From: Branchiostoma belcheri
Lineage: Eukaryota > Chordata > Leptocardii > Amphioxiformes > Branchiostomatidae
DNA length: 64,000 nucleotides
Direction of reading: 5' to 3'
Assembly: GCF_001625305.1 (NCBI RefSeq)
Contig: NW_017804076.1
Coordinates: forward strand, 905,017-969,016
Shown here: positions 12,301 through 24,079 of the stretch, in pieces
How positions within the stretch are numbered: the first letter of the stretch is position 1
How the letters are laid out: each line of letters starts with the position of its first letter
Made by a program: the position numbers and the translations under genes
Notes under the pieces: model-generated
The model's database searches: none
Seen by the model: the letters and a program-made list of their open reading frames with translations, nothing else
What the model was told of the DNA's origin: nothing

Positions 12301-15300
12301 ACTGACGAGGAAGAGGTCATTCAAGGTCACTGTTGTTGTGCAGCCTTCAGCACTAAGCTTGTTCTTGAAAATGTGGAATATTGAAGTATATGTTATGTTT
12401 TAATGCACAATGATAGATTATTTTTGTAAAAGAGCAACAGGAAGGCTGTTGAATAAGTATGGTTGATTATTTGGTTTGTTCCCCTCAAGTAGCATTATTA
12501 CCTTCGCCAAGAAGGTTATGTTTTCAGAGGCGTTCATGTGTCTGTCTGTCTGTGACCACGATAACTCGAGAGGGCTTAAATGGATTGCCTTCATACTTGG
12601 TAGGTAGGTAGGTCTTGATGAGACCTCAAAGTGATTAGATTTTGGGCCCCCTGGCGGCTTGTTGTGGTACTGCAGCGAAACTTCCGGTTTTGATATCTCA
12701 TGATCTGGACATGCTAGGGTCACGAAATTTAAGTGGTATGTAGCTCTTGTGCTGGGGAAGAAGTGACGTAGGTTTGGACCCCCTAGCGGCTTGCGCTGAA
12801 ACTGCAGGGGCATTTCTTTAAAAATATTCAAAAGAGGATAACTCAAGAACCGGTTGACGGATCGTCATGATTTTTGGTATGTGGGTAGCTTAAGTGACGC
12901 TTGACATAATTATGTGACAATTATGCAAATCTGGATGTAATTTGTATAATTTATGAGGAAATTCTATGAATCAGCTGCATTACATTATAGGACTATTTAA
13001 GCTTGTGATATATGTAATTGAGAACAAGAGAAACACAGGCAGATATTGATTATGTAAATTAACACTTAATTTGCATAATTAATGAGAAAATGTTACAATT
13101 CCATAACGTTAACTGCCTGTAATTTCATACTTGGGGTATTTGAAAGTTAAGTAAAGGTGAACTTCATTAAACATAGCTTATTCAAATGAGGACTTCATTT
13201 GCATAATTTATGAAGAAATGATAAAATGGCTTTCTTTATTAAGATAAGGCTGTCTTTTGGTGGAGAATATGATCAACTGATATAATCCATGCAAATGAGG
13301 ATCGTATTTGCATAATCAGGAGGCATAATCTTTACTTTGTCAGTCATAAAGATTAACATCACTTGGCGAAGGTATGAGATCGTTGAACTCTAGTATTAAG
13401 AGTTAGTGTGCATATTAAATAACAACCTACAAGAATAAAGTTTAACAGGATTTGATGTTTATATGTACCATAATTTTGTACACAAACAGTCATTCCATAA
13501 CTACTTGCCAGCTTACCTGAATGGCATCAGCCAGGCTCTGCTTTACTCTCTTCATGATGGCTTCTCTTTCTTGAGGTTTAGCCTTAGGGCCACACTCTGT
13601 GTCAAACTTTGACTTAACAAACAGCACCTGTAAAGTAAGGAATGGACAGCATGCTTTTGAATTTGAAACAAGTAAATGATTTTTCAAACCAGCATTTATT
13701 TTTCCAGATAGACATATAAGTACATCTATGTATCGCCCATATACATACATTGTACATGTCGAAAGTAAAACTGCTTAGATTACAAAAATATTATAAGTGC
13801 CTTTCTTTGGTTGATATTGGAAGATTGAAAGCCCTCTGGATTGACAGTGCTGACACCTTTCTTACTTGCATACAATCATGTATTTGTGCTAATGTACATA
13901 AATTACAATAATTAGATAGAAGAACTTTATTGCACGACAATTGTACAGGGTACAATGTATGGCAAATAGGTAACAATAAGTAGCATAGTACAATAGATAG
14001 GACTGGTATAGAATAAAACTTAACAACTTATATATAGAAAAGAAATAATCAAAAGTTAGCTTAGGCTTTACAATCAGGCGGAGTTATCTATGGGTACATG
14101 TGACAGCAAATCAGTATTCTTTATACATGTAGATGCATGTAGTACATGTACCTTCTTATCCTTCTTCATTGCTTCCACTGTTAGCGAGATGGTCTCTGTT
14201 GCCACGACCTCTCCACACAGAACTAGGAAGATGTCACAATGGTTGATGTTGTCCTTTTGGCATTTCATGTACCTGGACTTGATGTCTTCTTTTATGCCTG
14301 TTTGTATTGCAATGTCAAAAAAAATGATAGAAATGAAGTTTATTCTCATATCTTTAGTTTGTTCTTTTTTAACAATGGACTGCATAGAATGCATCTGTGA
14401 CTGAGCAGTCATTCAAGTACAAACAGGAAGATGATACAGTACATTGTAACTATTAGAAATAAAGGGACTTGTCATACTACAAGCTGTCAAATCCTTTTAT
14501 TTCTGATACACCGTAGTTTCTTAGTAAATTTATTACATGAGCTATCAGTCCAAAATTTAATATTACTCACTCAGCAATTACTCAGCAGATTGTCAAGGAC
14601 TATTACCTATTTGAAATGACACTGCAGGGAACCTGACCACAGTGAGGTTCTGTGGGCGTTGTGTGTCAGCTGAGGTGTACTCTGTTTGTGTGGACCCAGC
14701 TGCTGTACGGGAGGCCACCTTCTCACGGTAACCCAGGAGAGAACTGATGAACGTGTTAGTTCCTGCTCCATGGTCACTGATGATACCTAGAATGGCAAAT
14801 GTCGTGTCATTGACTTTTTCTTACTCCAAGGCAGGTGTAGCTTTTGAAATCCCTTTGCTACAAATGAGTTGTGAAATTTTCATTAGTTTTCCTTTAATCA
14901 TGGATTGACCATGATATTATCATAGATAACATAACATAAAGGCATAAATAGTAGGCCACACTGAATACCACAAGCCGGCACATGCTGGCCATTTGCGGCA
15001 TTTATGAGTTGGCACTGTACTGAGTTCTGTGAAGGTTTGGCAGCCTGGGTGCTAGCTACCATGGACTACGGAGGATGGTACCCAGGCCAGAGCCTGGGAG
15101 GAGGTATTTTTTTTAGAACAGGCGAAAATGTGCATGCGGATGTCATCCATAAAATCAATCAGTGTGGCCTAACCCTTGTCCTGCTGTGCGCAACATATGT
15201 CACGCGGCACATACAGTACCATCTATATAACACCGTCCCTGTATAGGTACAATTTGGGGGTATTTCTCGTGCAGAGCATCACACCGCAGCGAAACGCAAC

Positions 15301-18300
15301 GAATGCGGAAGTAACTATGCCACTGCAGGGCAAAAAAAAATTGGGGGTCTATGATCTAATTAAGACATGAAATTATTGAAAAATATTGTGCCAGGAATGC
15401 CAGCAGGACAAGGGCTAAGTTGATACAAAAAAAAAATTATAATTTTAGGCTGATGCTTACCAATTCGAATCATTGTCTGCTCCCACTTTGATACGCAGTC
15501 ATCTTTGCTCTTTGTAAGGTCTGTCATCTCTTCATCCCAGAAGCCATCTGGCAGACTGTTCAACATAGGCCCAGCATCACGTTCATCCAACTGCAAAATG
15601 TCTGACTCTGAGCTGAAATGCATCATTGACCTGTAGGAAGAAAAATACAATGTCAATGACTTGAAATGTGGATCAACTTTGCAGGAGCAAAATTACACTG
15701 TACACCAACATAACTTAATCAACTACTTAGTACATGCATAGTGTACAATTTACCTATCTGTCTTGTCAGCATCTTGAAGTTCTTTGAAGATGGCATGTCT
15801 TAAGGCAGGCATTCGTCCTCTATCGCCAGTCATTGCCTCATACTCAGTACTGATGATGAAGATGTCAGATGCATCAATATCACCATACAGTTTCTTCAGA
15901 TTCCTCTGGCACTTGCTGATCATGTCACTCTGGTCTGTTGAAAGATGGCTGTTATTTGGCCTGTTTTAAGGGAAAAGAAAAAAAATTGTATGCATTTGGA
16001 AATTGCCTTGCTGTCATGTGCATAATATGAATTAAAGTGAAACAAATTAAACATATAATGAATGTACTTAGTGGAAAATCCCAATTCAAATTTAATGTGA
16101 GATAGATACGAAAATATAGAGTAGCTTACCAAACAAACAGCACTTTGATCTTTTCCTCTCTTGCCATCTTGGCAACAGTGATCATTTCATCAGTTATGTC
16201 TTCAAGTTCTTCAATGAAAGCCAGGCAAACCTCACATTGCTTCAACTTGTCTCCAAAGCTCTTCCTGTAAGCCTCTTTGTCGATTTTCCGTTGAAACAAT
16301 GACTTCTTAACCTGTGGGCTTGGAAACTCCACAAACACAAGGTTGTTAGAAGATGTGTGTTCTGTAGGCTTTTTGATGGCCTTTCCATCAGATGCGCCGG
16401 GATCATTATTACGAAGCCCACGGATGGCGTTCAGGAATTTTGTTCTGCTGGAGCATTCTTTCCCAAGAACTCCAATGTATGCTGGGCTGTGGGTATGAAA
16501 AGGAAGATGAAAGTCTATCATTAATAAGTACTAGTACATTGTTTTAGTAGATATCGTAAATAAGTATACATTGTCAGTAAGTCAGAATGTTAAAAATGTA
16601 CACTAATTTTGCTAGATATACAAGACAAGACATGAAAAATCAAATAAGACTTGAGACAAGAAAAGTTTACAGCAATACAAAAAAAATACATTCAGTCATG
16701 TACATCTAATGGACTACATACCCTGGTTCTAATCCATATGCATACTTGAAGAGATCAACTGCACATGACTCCATTTCGTTGATCATCTCTCGCATGATGA
16801 AGTACACATATGCAGCTGAGGCTGGTGCTGCTATGAGTGCACCAACAATTGGAAGGGAGACGTTAAGTGCTAAAGTTGTGACAGCGAGGGCACCTATTGT
16901 AAGTCCAGATGTTGTAGCAGCCACAATACCTCGGATTGCATGGGGACCCGAGGCATTCTTTATCCTTTCTCCCAACACAAGTCTTCTGTCAACAAACGAC
17001 CTCAGGCTGTTGTAGTCCTTCTTTCCTAGCTCTGCTAGTCGCTTGAGGGATTTGTCGTTGAGACTCAAGGCTGCCTTGACACGATGGTAGCCTGCTATAA
17101 GGACTCCTGAAGAACATGACAGTCTCTGATGAATGGCATTACCCCTATGCTTTCTATCGAAATCCAATACATGTAGTTTAATGTGAATTGTTGACTATAA
17201 AGTACAAATGATCATCATGATGAAAGACAAAAATTACTGTATACATTCTCAAAATGTTTTTGCCTGTGATTTGCTTAGGCCACGCCGATTTAATTTTATG
17301 GATGACATCCTCTGAAGACTCCCAAACTAGTGCGCGTGGGCGAATAAAAAAAAATTCCGGCCAAAAATAAAAATGCTACTAAACCACAGGAATACAAAGC
17401 TGGTATTGTGAATTTGCGGCAGTACTTAGCAACGTATACGACATGCTGGCTTTTTGCGGCATTTATGAATCGGTACTGTACTTATGTACTGAGTTCTTGA
17501 GTCGCGGAGCTTTGAATTCGATAGCCTGGGTGCTCGGCTCCGTATTGTCGCTGACTACCATGGACTACCCAGGCCTAGAGCCAGGCCAGAGCCTCGGTGG
17601 ACGTGATCTTTTTTTTTTTTTTTTGAGGGCGACAGGCGAAAATCAATGCGCGCGCGGATGTCATCCATAAAATTAAGTCAGTGTGGCCTTACTTATCTAT
17701 CACAGTAATAAGCAGCTGTATCAAGTACATGTACATGTAACATGTTGAAATGATTGTAATTAAAAGGACTTTACCAATATCCAAGGCTACCGGAAGTCCT
17801 GGCACAGGGGCAAGACTGATGATTGTATTCAAAGCGATTGCTCCAATAACTTCCCGTGATCTGAGAAACTCTGCTCTGTCATGTACTGTGTCAATTGCAA
17901 AGTCTGGCAAGCTTGTGAGGAGAACTGCTTTTTTGGCTGGAGAGACTGTGTTGCAGATAGTTATCCGGAGATTGGACCTGTCGTATGTACCGGCATGTAC
18001 ATCCGCCAGTAACCCAGAGATGACAAATACCTTTGTCTCTTTGACCTCACCATACCCATGCCTGCTTAGCTCCTGTGCGGTAGCTTGGCGCACTTTCTGA
18101 AGAAAAGCCTGTGTTTCCTCCATTATGTGGGAGGTGCCTTTGGGAAAGCGACTGGGGTGATCTCTGCTTTCATTTGCTAAGTCAATGTCAAATTTTGACC
18201 GGACAAAAAAGACATTCTTTTCCATTTTTCTGGCTTCTTTTGCAATCCAGATGATGTTGTTGCTCATTCGTAATGTAACAAATATGAGGAAAAGGTCGCA

Positions 18301-20541
18301 TTTTTCCATTTCTGAGCCATAGAGGTCGAGGTAGCTTTTTGTGTCAAACTCTTCTACCACACCCTGGTCTGTGCTTCGGAAGATGACTCCAGGAAAGTCA
18401 ACAAGGACGATGTTTTGGTTGTCCGGTACAGGATACCGCGTGACTTCATTGGTAGTGTGGCGGACGGCTGAGACTTTGGCGGCGCCCTCTTCATCGGGTC
18501 TTAAACCACGAAAGGAGTTGATAAAAGTACTTTTCCCTGCCCCTGCATCACCAACGATGCCAATGTTAACACTCGCTTCTTTTGCAACTTGAAGTTTTGA
18601 ATGCAGTCTAGGTGCCATTTCTTCAAAAGTGGCAGAACCATCAGCACACGCTTTCAGCTCATCTCTTTCTGCTTGGGACATGTGTTCGTCAGTGATAATG
18701 AGCTGGGCATTTTGGAAACATGCATCCCTGAGTAAAATATTTAAAAGTATGTCAAATGTTTATATTGTGAGATCCCACTGTGAGCTCTTTTGATGACTTA
18801 TTTATCAGTACTTTCTAGTGAACTTGAGGCCACACCAATTTAATTTGTTGCTTCTCGGATCACCCTGTCCATTTTTTTCTGATTTGCAAAAAAAAAAAAA
18901 TTTGTTTGTTCTAGATTAACTGCAAAATACTCAATTACTCTATTTTGGCCCCAATGGTTGCAAAAAGTCCTTTTCTTTCAATGTAACAATGAAACATTGT
19001 TCAAAATCTATTGTTTTAATTATAAACCAGCCTGGTATGTTCACTTCATGGCTCATATTGTAACATTTCCGGCTATCATGGGGTGCCTTGTCCTGTTTTT
19101 TTTTGTTGTCGTTTTTTTTCCCTGTCGCTCCTGATTTTTTATGAAAAAATCCAAGAAACAACAAATTAAATTGGTGTGGCCTGATAGCAATATTATGTAT
19201 TAAACTCCCTGACATGTGAGACCAGAATTTACACTCAGCCTGTGTTTGGTACACAGTGTGACATCAGGGCTTGATATTTGTGAATTGAATATGTTTTGGG
19301 GAGAATGTGTCAGAGTGGGAACATGATAACTTTAGAATGCCTAGATGCAAATGAATTCTCTTGATATTTCGTATATGTACTGATGAGACCTCAAAATGAT
19401 TACATTTTGGGCCCCCTGGCAGCTTGTTATGGTACTGCAGTAGCATGTCCTCTTTCAAATATTGTGATCAGGACATGCCAGGGTCATGAATTTTGCATGG
19501 TTGAGATCATTCTTGTGCTGATGGGAATAAGTGATATGAGTTTGGGCTCCCTAGCAGCTTGTTCTGGAACTGCTTAGGGCATTTGCTTGAAAAGTAAAAA
19601 ATCGGTCGAGGTCAGCTACACAGGCTTAAAGCGATATTAGGCCACACCAATTTAATTTCCTGGTTAACGGATTTTTCTAGAAAAATAATGGAGCGGGCGG
19701 GCGAAAAAAAATTAAAAATAAAAACATGCCTAGGCATCGTATTATGGCCCAAAATGGTACGAAAGGAGCCATGAAGTCAGCACACCAGCCTGATTCAAAA
19801 TTTAAACAATGAATTTTGAACTTTTAATGATACCACTGCATTGAAAGATGGAATAACTTTAACAACTAGGATGTAAAGGACTGTTTTCAACTGTTCAGGG
19901 CAAAATATGAGCATTTTGCAGTTGATTCCAAAGTTTTATTTTTATTTGCAAATCAGAAAAAAATGAAGCGGCGAATCCGTTAACCAAGAAATTAAATTGT
20001 GATGTGGCCTTATGTAAGATTTTCACTATTTTAAACATTGTTTTACACATTTTCTTTAAGCCTACCTGGGTTCATGTTATGACATTTGGGGAGTAAAAGA
20101 TCAATGTCGCTGCATTGCTAAAATGTGTTGAAGCTGCCGAATATATACCGGAATGAAAACCTCGGTTTGTTTACATTGTTTTAGGAGCCTCTTAAAAATA
20201 CAGTGGGCCTGGGGCAACTTATTCTCGCGCTGCGCTGAGATGCCGGAAAAGTGAAATAGTGACGCTAATATGTTGAAAGTTATTTAAAATGTCAATCTGG
20301 ATGAGAAAATCTCAATTACCAGTATTTATATTAACAGTTTTGGTGCAAAAATCTTACATGATAACATCGCTTTAAGTATAAATGGATAAGAAAAAAACTT
20401 AAGATAGAAAAGATTCAGTGACAGCCTTTTCCTTGCTCAGCTGTCATGAAAGACTTACAACTCTGATGAATCGGATGTGATGGAGTCTTTTCTGTCCTTA
20501 AATGGGTTGTCGTTATCTGGAGCACTCAGTTGCTCATCCAT
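9346..20541 (-). CDS. Trimodular IRG-like GTPase, paralogue A
   Basis: Twelve exons in compatible phase: 20459-20541, 17775-18727, 16722-17106, 16130-16486, 15754-15960, 15461-15630, 14607-14786, 14152-14297, 13517-13627, 12211-12363, 10408-10555, 9346-9764; 1,103 residues. Unit 1 (to ~473) is an IRG GTPase: P-loop GDAGAGKS (87-94), HTT switch, DFPG (138-141), RSKFD in the G4 position (204-208). Next comes an IRG helical domain with APVPGLPVALDIG and two very hydrophobic stretches, which may insert into membrane. Unit 2 (~474-718) keeps the fold but has GKECSSRT instead of GKS and no G4 motif. Unit 3 (~719-1103) has SDHGAGTNTF (no P-loop lysine), keeps KSKFD, and ends in a second helical domain without the hydrophobic stretches. 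The N-terminus is MDEQLS, with no lipid signal. IRGs in vertebrates are interferon-inducible and act on pathogen vacuoles; this role is inferred here. Confidence 0.85.
10643..11088. mobile_element. AGGCCAC-family foldback MITE (gene A intron)
   Basis: The ends are inverted: AGGCCAAACCGTCG...GGATGACATC on the left and GATGTCATCC...CGGTGTGGCCT on the right. A second inverted pair inside centres on CTACCATGGA. No coding capacity. It lies in the intron between exons 11 and 10. Confidence 0.7.
11285..12165. mobile_element. TACCTTCGCCAAG-family non-autonomous element, copy 1
   Basis: It starts TACCTTCGCCAAGAAGG and closes TTTGGCGAAGGTA, which makes short inverted ends. The body is AT-rich with repeated blocks such as TTTGCATAATTAATGAG. 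It sits in the intron directly 3' of gene A exon 10. About 80% similar by eye to copy 2 at 12499. The right end may extend ~15 bp further, since flanks begin TGAGATCGT in both copies. Confidence 0.7.
12499..13374. mobile_element. TACCTTCGCCAAG-family non-autonomous element, copy 2
   Basis: It has the same ends and internal order as the element at 11285 (GATAACTCGAG, CCCCCTAGCGGCTTG, GCATAATTTATGA blocks). It lies in the intron between gene A exons 10 and 9, so the two copies bracket exon 10. Reading frames inside it are by-products of the repeat. Confidence 0.7.
14952..15171. mobile_element. AGGCCAC-family foldback MITE, short form
   Basis: Ends TAGGCCACACTG and CAGTGTGGCCTA. The right half carries the family block GATGTCATCCATAAAAT. 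It lies in the intron between gene A exons 7 and 6. It shares its middle with the element at 17276 (ATGCTGGC, TTTGCGGCATTTATGA). Confidence 0.65.
17276..17690. mobile_element. AGGCCAC-family foldback MITE (gene A intron)
   Basis: Ends TAGGCCACGCCGATTTAAT and TTAAGTCAGTGTGGCCT. The subterminal GGATGACATCC/GGATGTCATCC blocks are inverted. It lies between gene A exons 3 and 2. Its interior closely resembles the copy at 10643. Confidence 0.7.
18827..19182. mobile_element. AGGCCAC-family foldback MITE, subfamily 2
   Basis: Ends AGGCCACACCAATTTAATTT and AAATTAAATTGGTGTGGCCT are inverted repeats of about 20 bp. The interior differs from the 10643/17276 type, with poly-A and poly-T tracts. It lies in intron 1 of gene A. 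Confidence 0.7.
19625..20378. mobile_element. Nested MITEs in intron 1 of gene A
   Basis: An inner AGGCCAC-family element (19639-20010) has long inverted ends: AGGCCACACCAATTTAATTT, then GGTTAACGGAT, mirrored by ATCCGTTAACC at about 19975. It appears to interrupt an outer element whose ends read CTTAAAGCGATAT (19625) and ATCGCTTTAAG (about 20366). This suggests insertion of one family into another. Confidence 0.55.
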
Positions 20542-21200
20542 CTTCAAATTGAATTGTGGTCTTCAAAGCTCTCAAAAGTTGTCTTCAATGAAGAAAGCAA
20601 GAAAGTTACAAATTTAACCAATTGTCTACCTTCAAAAATCAAATATCCCTCCTCACGCAGTGTCTTTGCCATTGCCAAGTGAGCATATTATTTGTATGTT
20701 GGAAATTGAATTGTCTGACAATAGCAGAATTCATTCTCATTCATCAAGGTAAGGAAGAACAATTCACTCACTCACCATTTCCTTTTTCCTCTACTGACCC
20801 CAGTCTTGTGGGAGTTCGACATGCTTGCATGTAGCTCAAGGCTTGATAGTGTAGCAGCCTGCCAAATGCCGTCGTCTTGTTGGTTGAGTGCACTTATGTA
20901 GAAAACTCTGGTCTTCCTTGATCCTTCCTTCAGCAACACAAGAACTCACAAACCCAACAAAAATGCAATGATCACTATTTGCAGTTGATCGACAATTGAG
21001 AATTATTTATTTAGAAATTCAGACTGGCCGATAAAAGAAAAAAATGTAATCATAGAGAATACGCTCCTTACCTCACCACACCTGGCTCCAGCTGTGAAAT
21101 ACTCTGAACTTGTGTGACAATCATATGATCAAAAAGGATAAGCATCATCAAGTAAACAGGAGGCCGGAATGACCATTCCATTCTATGAGGTCAGGGGCAG
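20542..21200 (-). promoter_or_regulatory. 5' UTR and promoter region of gene A, conserved with gene B
   Basis: The start exon begins at about 20582 (acceptor AG, then ACAAC). Upstream, a minus-strand donor GTAAGG ends a non-coding exon at 21071. The same layout occurs at gene B (acceptor/ACAAC at 38062, donor after 38451, same GGTGAG|GTAAGGAG context). The upstream flank is conserved too, including a TGACAATCATRTGAT block on the plus strand. Transcription start is not visible. Confidence 0.55.
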
Positions 21201-22154
21201 GTTGGGCAAATTGCTAACCATTTCCATGCCTTTTCTTTACTGTTTTGTTTACCTTTGTTTAAATCACCCCTTCTTCACATTATTTGCAGTCCCTGGAACC
21301 ATTACTATTCAATTTGTCTAGTATTGATTTTCAACTTTTCGCTTGCGAAATCATTTGAATGTGTACTTTGTACTAGGTACCTTTGGACAATTTATTTTGG
21401 CTGATTCATACAGATTCCAGACCATAGTACAATGTACATACATGATTGTGACCATACATGTAGGTAATAGCTTCTAACTGGATGTTTGTGAATTCATAAG
21501 TGATCTAGTATGTTGACAGCCACTTGAGTATGGCGATTCACCTCTTAATTTTTTTCTGATTGGCAAAAAAAAAATTCTGAATCAATGAAAAAAAGGCTCA
21601 TATTTTGCCCCCAGTAGTTGAGGAAAGTCCTTTTCTTCCTACATGTAGTTTTTACATTTTTTCCATTTGTCAATGCAGTGGTTTGATTAAAAGTTCAAAT
21701 ATGTTTAAATTTTAACCCAGCCTTTTGTATTGACATGGGTCCTATTGAAGCATTTTGGGCTATAATTGAGGATTAGGCAAATTGTACTTACCATGAAGGA
21801 TAATCCCAATTATACCTCACACGAACTATTTGGGTATATCGTTTACCTTATGCAGTATTTCCTATGCTTATCGCTAGGTGGCGCACGTGTACAAAGCTTT
21901 AATCGCAAAGCATCACGGGATATCATGACGTAATGACTATGTTCGCCGCCATTTGACGACGTGCGAGAAAGAGTCTGTGCTGTTCACCATGGGTGGGCAT
22001 TCTCAGCTACTTGGAAGCTGAAGAACAGCAAGGGTGGGAAGATATACCCAAATAGTTCGTGTGAGGTATAATTGGGATTATCCTTCATGGTAAGTACAAT
22101 TTGCCTAATCCTCAATTATACCTGCACACTCCCTATTTGGGTATATCGTTTACC

Positions 22155-23555
22155 TTATGCAGACTTCAGAGCCGTGGACAGCACAGCCTGGCCAAACGTG
22201 TGTTGGTTGTTGTCCCTCCTGTAGTACTTCAGGAAGGTAGACTCTCGTGACCAGTCCGCTGCCTTCATGATGCTATGTAGAGACACCCCGGCAGCTGCAG
22301 CAGCTGAAGTGGACGCTCCTCGAGTGGAGTGAGCTGAGAAAGTTGCTGTGTCGACACCTGCCGTGCCTAACACTGACTTAACCCACCTGGCCAGGGTCGC
22401 AGAACCAACCGGCCTGTGTGGTCTCCTGTATGATATGAACAACTTCTGCTCCCCCCCCCTTTCTTTCCGAAGGGAAGAAGTCCGCCTTAGATATTCCTTC
22501 AGGTATGTGAAGGCACACAAGCGCCTGTCCTGCGGGAAGGCCGCCCAAAAACACTTTCTGGCAGGTTTTCCTGGTCTAGAAGTTTTTAGCAGGGTAGGAA
22601 TTGTCCAAGAAACACCGTTTCTACATTTCTTCATGAATCTCAAGTCGAGAGCCGCTAAAGTTTGACCTCTGTCGGCTGATACCAATGCCGCTAGTGTTAC
22701 CAACTTATGAGACAATTGTTTCAAACTAAGACTATTAGCTGGGCAACAATGCAGAAGGTACTCTAGGACCCGACTGACGTCCCATGTTGAAACATATCTT
22801 GGACAAGGAGGACGTTTGTGAAACACACCTCTCATCAGTTTGGACACTAGAGGGTGACTACCCACATTACAATGGTCTACTGGTAAGTGAACAGACGAGA
22901 TCGCAGAACGAGCCACCCCAATTGACATATAGCTGTAGTTCTGTCGAAACATCCATTCCAGATATTCTACTACGCTCTCTATAGAGCCGCAAACTGGATC
23001 AATCTCCCTTCTATCACACCAGCTGGCCCACTGAGCCCATGCTGACTGATACTGTCTAGAAGTACTTTCTCTCCAAGCCGAGAGGATGAGGTCTGAAGCC
23101 CCTGCCGAAAGGCCCAGACCCTGCAACTGTCGCCTGATATTGGCCACGCGGCAAGCATCAGATCTGGCAACAGCGGATGGGGTCTCCTGTTGTGTGGCAG
23201 GAACAGCAGATCCCAGCTCTGTGGCAGGAGAACCGGACTCTCGAACAACATGTTCAACACCTTGGGGTACCAAGCCTGAGACTTCCAAACTGGAGCTATC
23301 AAAATCACTGTTGCTACGTCTGACTGGACTTTTCTCAGTACCTTGAACACTAGGCTGAAGGGGGGAAAGGCATACGCTAGCCCCAGGTTGCCCCAGTGAA
23401 TGTTTAGAGCATCCACTGCCATGGCCTCTGGTTCTGGGTGCCAAGAGACATACTCCTTCAGCTGAGCATTCAGACGAGACGCAAACAGATCTACTGTCAA
23501 TGCATTGCCTGTCCAATTGTTCAATGACAGGAAAACTGAGCGGTTCAGTTGCCAC
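22155..23555 (-). CDS. DIRS-type tyrosine recombinase
   Basis: The open frame is 466 codons; the recombinase proper probably starts near 23130 (VANIRRQLQGLGLSAG), because the upstream part overlaps the RNase H frame and looks low-complexity. A core-binding domain (RQYQSAWAQWASWC) is followed by the catalytic domain. Visible catalytic candidates are R in ADRGQTLAAL, the HSTR motif (H-x-x-R) and the Y of FLKYYRR near the C-terminus, matching the R-H-x-x-R-Y set. No internal stop is seen, so this gene is intact even though the element is not. Confidence 0.8.
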   Translation of the reverse strand: MATEPLSFPVIEQLDRQCIDSRSVCVSSECSAEGVCLLAPRTRGHGSGCSKHSLGQPGASVCLSPLQPSVQGTEKSPVRRSNSDFDSSSLEVSGLVPQGVEHVVRESGSPATELGSAVPATQQETPSAVARSDACRVANIRRQLQGLGLSAGASDLILSAWRESTSRQYQSAWAQWASWCDRREIDPVCGSIESVVEYLEWMFRQNYSYMSIGVARSAISSVHLPVDHCNVGSHPLVSKLMRGVFHKRPPCPRYVSTWDVSRVLEYLLHCCPANSLSLKQLSHKLVTLAALVSADRGQTLAALDLRFMKKCRNGVSWTIPTLLKTSRPGKPARKCFWAAFPQDRRLCAFTYLKEYLRRTSSLRKERGGEQKLFISYRRPHRPVGSATLARWVKSVLGTAGVDTATFSAHSTRGASTSAAAAAGVSLHSIMKAADWSRESTFLKYYRRDNNQHTFGQAVLSTALKSA

Positions 23556-23585
23556 TCGACCTTGTCCAGAAAAACCCGCGAACAG
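22979..23585 (-). pseudogene. RNase H end of DIRS-like RT polyprotein, truncated
   Basis: The frame overlaps the recombinase gene. It reads VDLFASRLNAQLKEYVSWHP, then LAYAFPPFSLVFKVLRKV, a block characteristic of the RNase H and C-terminal part of DIRS polyproteins. Everything upstream (reverse transcriptase) is absent. The open frame continues artificially to 23707 through MITE sequence. Confidence 0.7.
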
Positions 23586-23699
23586 GTATAATAGATAGGA
23601 TTCCTAGACTTGTTTTTATATTTTCTTTCTTTCTGCCCTGTTGCTTCATATTTTTTCTGAAAAAATCTGAGAACCAACAAATTAAGATGGCGTGGCCTC
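23586..23699. mobile_element. AGGCCAC-family MITE end fragment
   Basis: The fragment ends AACAAATTAAGATGGCGTGGCCT and resembles the right half of the element at 18827 (CCCTGT...GCTTC/CTCCTGA, TTTTCTGAAAAAATC). The left half is missing at the junction with the DIRS-like element, marking the truncation point. Confidence 0.5.
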
Positions 23700-24079
23700 A
23701 GCTTCAACTGTTGTGAATCAGCTATTGCCAGGCTCTGGGATTATGGCAGATCCCAGCTTGAAAAAATTTGTGGGGTCAATATTACCTTTCTTTAAGTAAT
23801 ATACATCGAGGAAGGGCTAACGATCAATGCGTATTGAGACTAACACTAGTAAGACACAAACAAAACAAAAAATCAAACGTATTTAAACTTTAAGCTGTTA
23901 TCTAGTGATTTTTTATTTAATTTTTCATCAGCTTTGTCAAGCAATCTTTGATTCATAAGTTCCTTGAATTCACTACCCATACCATTCACTTCCTTCCAGC
24001 CTGCAGGGAGACCATTTTGACCTCCAATTTGACCTTAACCAGTCTATGGTTACCATTTCTTCTTCTCTCCACATACATT

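Larger units (their letters stand above)
21761..23585 (-). mobile_element. DIRS-like tyrosine-recombinase retrotransposon, 5'-truncated
   Basis: Two overlapping reading frames (end of RT/RNase H; tyrosine recombinase) read leftward. At the element's 3' end, 80-bp perfect inverted repeats lie at 21761-21840 and 22041-22120. A partial direct repeat of the arm follows at 22121-22163 (CTATTTGGGTATATCG). Such inverted-end plus internal-complementary layout is typical of DIRS elements, which integrate through a circular intermediate. The upstream RT is missing: around 23585 the sequence passes into an AGGCCAC-type MITE end. Confidence 0.8.

Noticed and set aside
12418..12846. 142-codon minus-strand frame
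   Set aside because: Lies entirely within a transposable element copy with parallels in the other copies; no conserved protein.
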